Part shown: positions 24,565 through 25,259 of the stretch, one piece after another
How the letters are laid out: every line of letters begins with the position of its first letter
Position numbering within the stretch: position 1 is the stretch's first letter
Source: a virus
Virus record (IMG/VR): IMGVR_UViG_3300030098_007100
Span: 53,050 to 78,308 of that record
DNA: 25,259 nucleotides
Reading direction: 5' to 3' (one strand)
Made by a program: the position numbers and the translations under genes
The notes under the pieces: model-generated
What the model was told of the DNA's origin: nothing
Databases searched by the model: none
Seen by the model: the letters and a program-made list of their open reading frames with translations, nothing else

Positions 24565-25259
24565 TTATTCAGTTTTGTTACCAGTGAGAATTTCAACGAT
24601 GTAGGAAGAAACGCGAACACCGTTGGAAGCAGTAGCCATGTGAAGTCGTTTGGTGTTTTCCAACACGTCACCTGCTCCAATTAGTTGCCATAGCTTCATG
24701 AATGCCTCTGACGGAATCGTCACGGCATAGTCTGCCAAGTGCTGGACTTCATTATCCAAAAGTGCCTTCTTGAAGGTATCTTTTGCATCCATCTTCTCAA
24801 TCAAGGCGCAATGCTCATTGATGTCGAAAGTGCTTGTTGCGTCAATCTTGCCGTCCACAAGAACATCTTCGACGGTAACAACTCTTTCGTAATTCTTTAC
24901 GAAGTCGTTGAAACTAACAGCAGCCTCGAAGCCAACAAAGCCAGTTGCAAGGTTGAATAGAAGCGGTGAAGCCTCTTCAAGCAACCCACCTTTATCAAGG
25001 CAGTCGTTCAGTCGTTTCCAAGAGCGACGAGAGGGATAAACCTTGTTAGGCTCATAATCGTCTGTATGCTCCAAGTGCTGACGGTTCTGATTAATAAAGT
25101 CCCAAACAATGCCAGCAACATTGTTTTTACCCCAATCAAGCCAGTCTTCAACAGAAGGCTCAACATCGAAAACTGTGTAACGGTCCAACTCCGCAGGGTC
25201 CATCTCGTTCACTTGATACTGTGAACCGTGCTCACCACCGTTTACAGCGGCGATGACGA
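24565..25259 (-). CDS. MoxR-type AAA+ ATPase, 5' end outside window
   Basis: Open frame continues past the ATG at 25212 to the right window edge, about 231 codons seen. The visible start VIAAVNGGEHGSQYQVNEMD followed by PAELDRY is the sensor-1 strand (with its Asn) and arginine-finger region of MoxR/RavA-type AAA+ proteins. Then VEPSVEDWLDWGKNN and YPSRRSWKRLNDCLDKGG, the typical helical lid with sensor-2 Arg. The Walker boxes must lie beyond the edge. The C-terminal 120 residues are an unassigned helical domain. MoxR ATPases act as chaperones that load or activate VWA partners, as the next gene encodes. Confidence 0.85.
   Translation of the reverse strand, partial: VIAAVNGGEHGSQYQVNEMDPAELDRYTVFDVEPSVEDWLDWGKNNVAGIVWDFINQNRQHLEHTDDYEPNKVYPSRRSWKRLNDCLDKGGLLEEASPLLFNLATGFVGFEAAVSFNDFVKNYERVVTVEDVLVDGKIDATSTFDINEHCALIEKMDAKDTFKKALLDNEVQHLADYAVTIPSEAFMKLWQLIGAGDVLENTKRLHMATASNGVRVSSYIVEILTGNKTE

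Overview
The window looks like part of the genome of a large, AT-rich, T4-like tailed bacteriophage. Almost every gene is on the minus strand. Genes are short and packed, with ATGA, TAATG or TAGTG stop/start overlaps, and three use signal-peptide lipoboxes that imply a Gram-negative host. No tRNA, rRNA, CRISPR array or insertion sequence was seen. The T4-like assignment is an inference from gene style: no terminase, capsid or polymerase gene lies in the window.

Left half (1-14.0 kb): mostly genes whose products begin with one of two recurring N-terminal tags. Tag A is an MKLLFENWR-[YF]-L-x-E type sequence. Tag B is an M-[KR]-L-x-K-x-x-L-K-x-x-I-[KR]-E-E type sequence. Both end in [LI]-x-E, the cleavage signature of T4-type prohead proteases, and resemble the removable capsid-targeting sequence of T4 internal proteins. 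Tagged cargo includes a kinase-like/Nudix fusion, an intact-looking protein kinase, a nucleotidyltransferase, a HAD phosphatase and a Cys-rich protein. My reading is that this is a cassette of proteins packaged in the head and injected with the DNA. Between tagged genes lie lipoproteins, small membrane and coiled-coil proteins and a zinc ribbon. Two genes run on the plus strand: a very basic protein behind an excellent sigma-54 promoter match, and an HNH endonuclease behind a sigma-70 promoter that would give a leaderless mRNA.

Right half (14.1-25.26 kb): an early-type region of tiny genes driven by eleven minus-strand promoters. All have a TTGACA-type -35, exactly 17 bp of spacer, a TG-extended -10 (GATAAT, TATAAT or TATACT), and most sit at the head of a small operon. 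The cargo is a large paralogous set of 50-70 residue 'GDLV' proteins (predicted SH3/KOW-like barrels), seven to eight single-pass membrane peptides of 20-35 residues, zinc-knuckle, AT-hook and other small regulators. At the right edge is a MoxR-type AAA+ ATPase (cut by the window end) followed by a HExxH/VWA protein.

Many genes here (about 25) are shorter than 60 codons and were found by translating the minus strand directly; their coordinates were checked for frame and stop codon.
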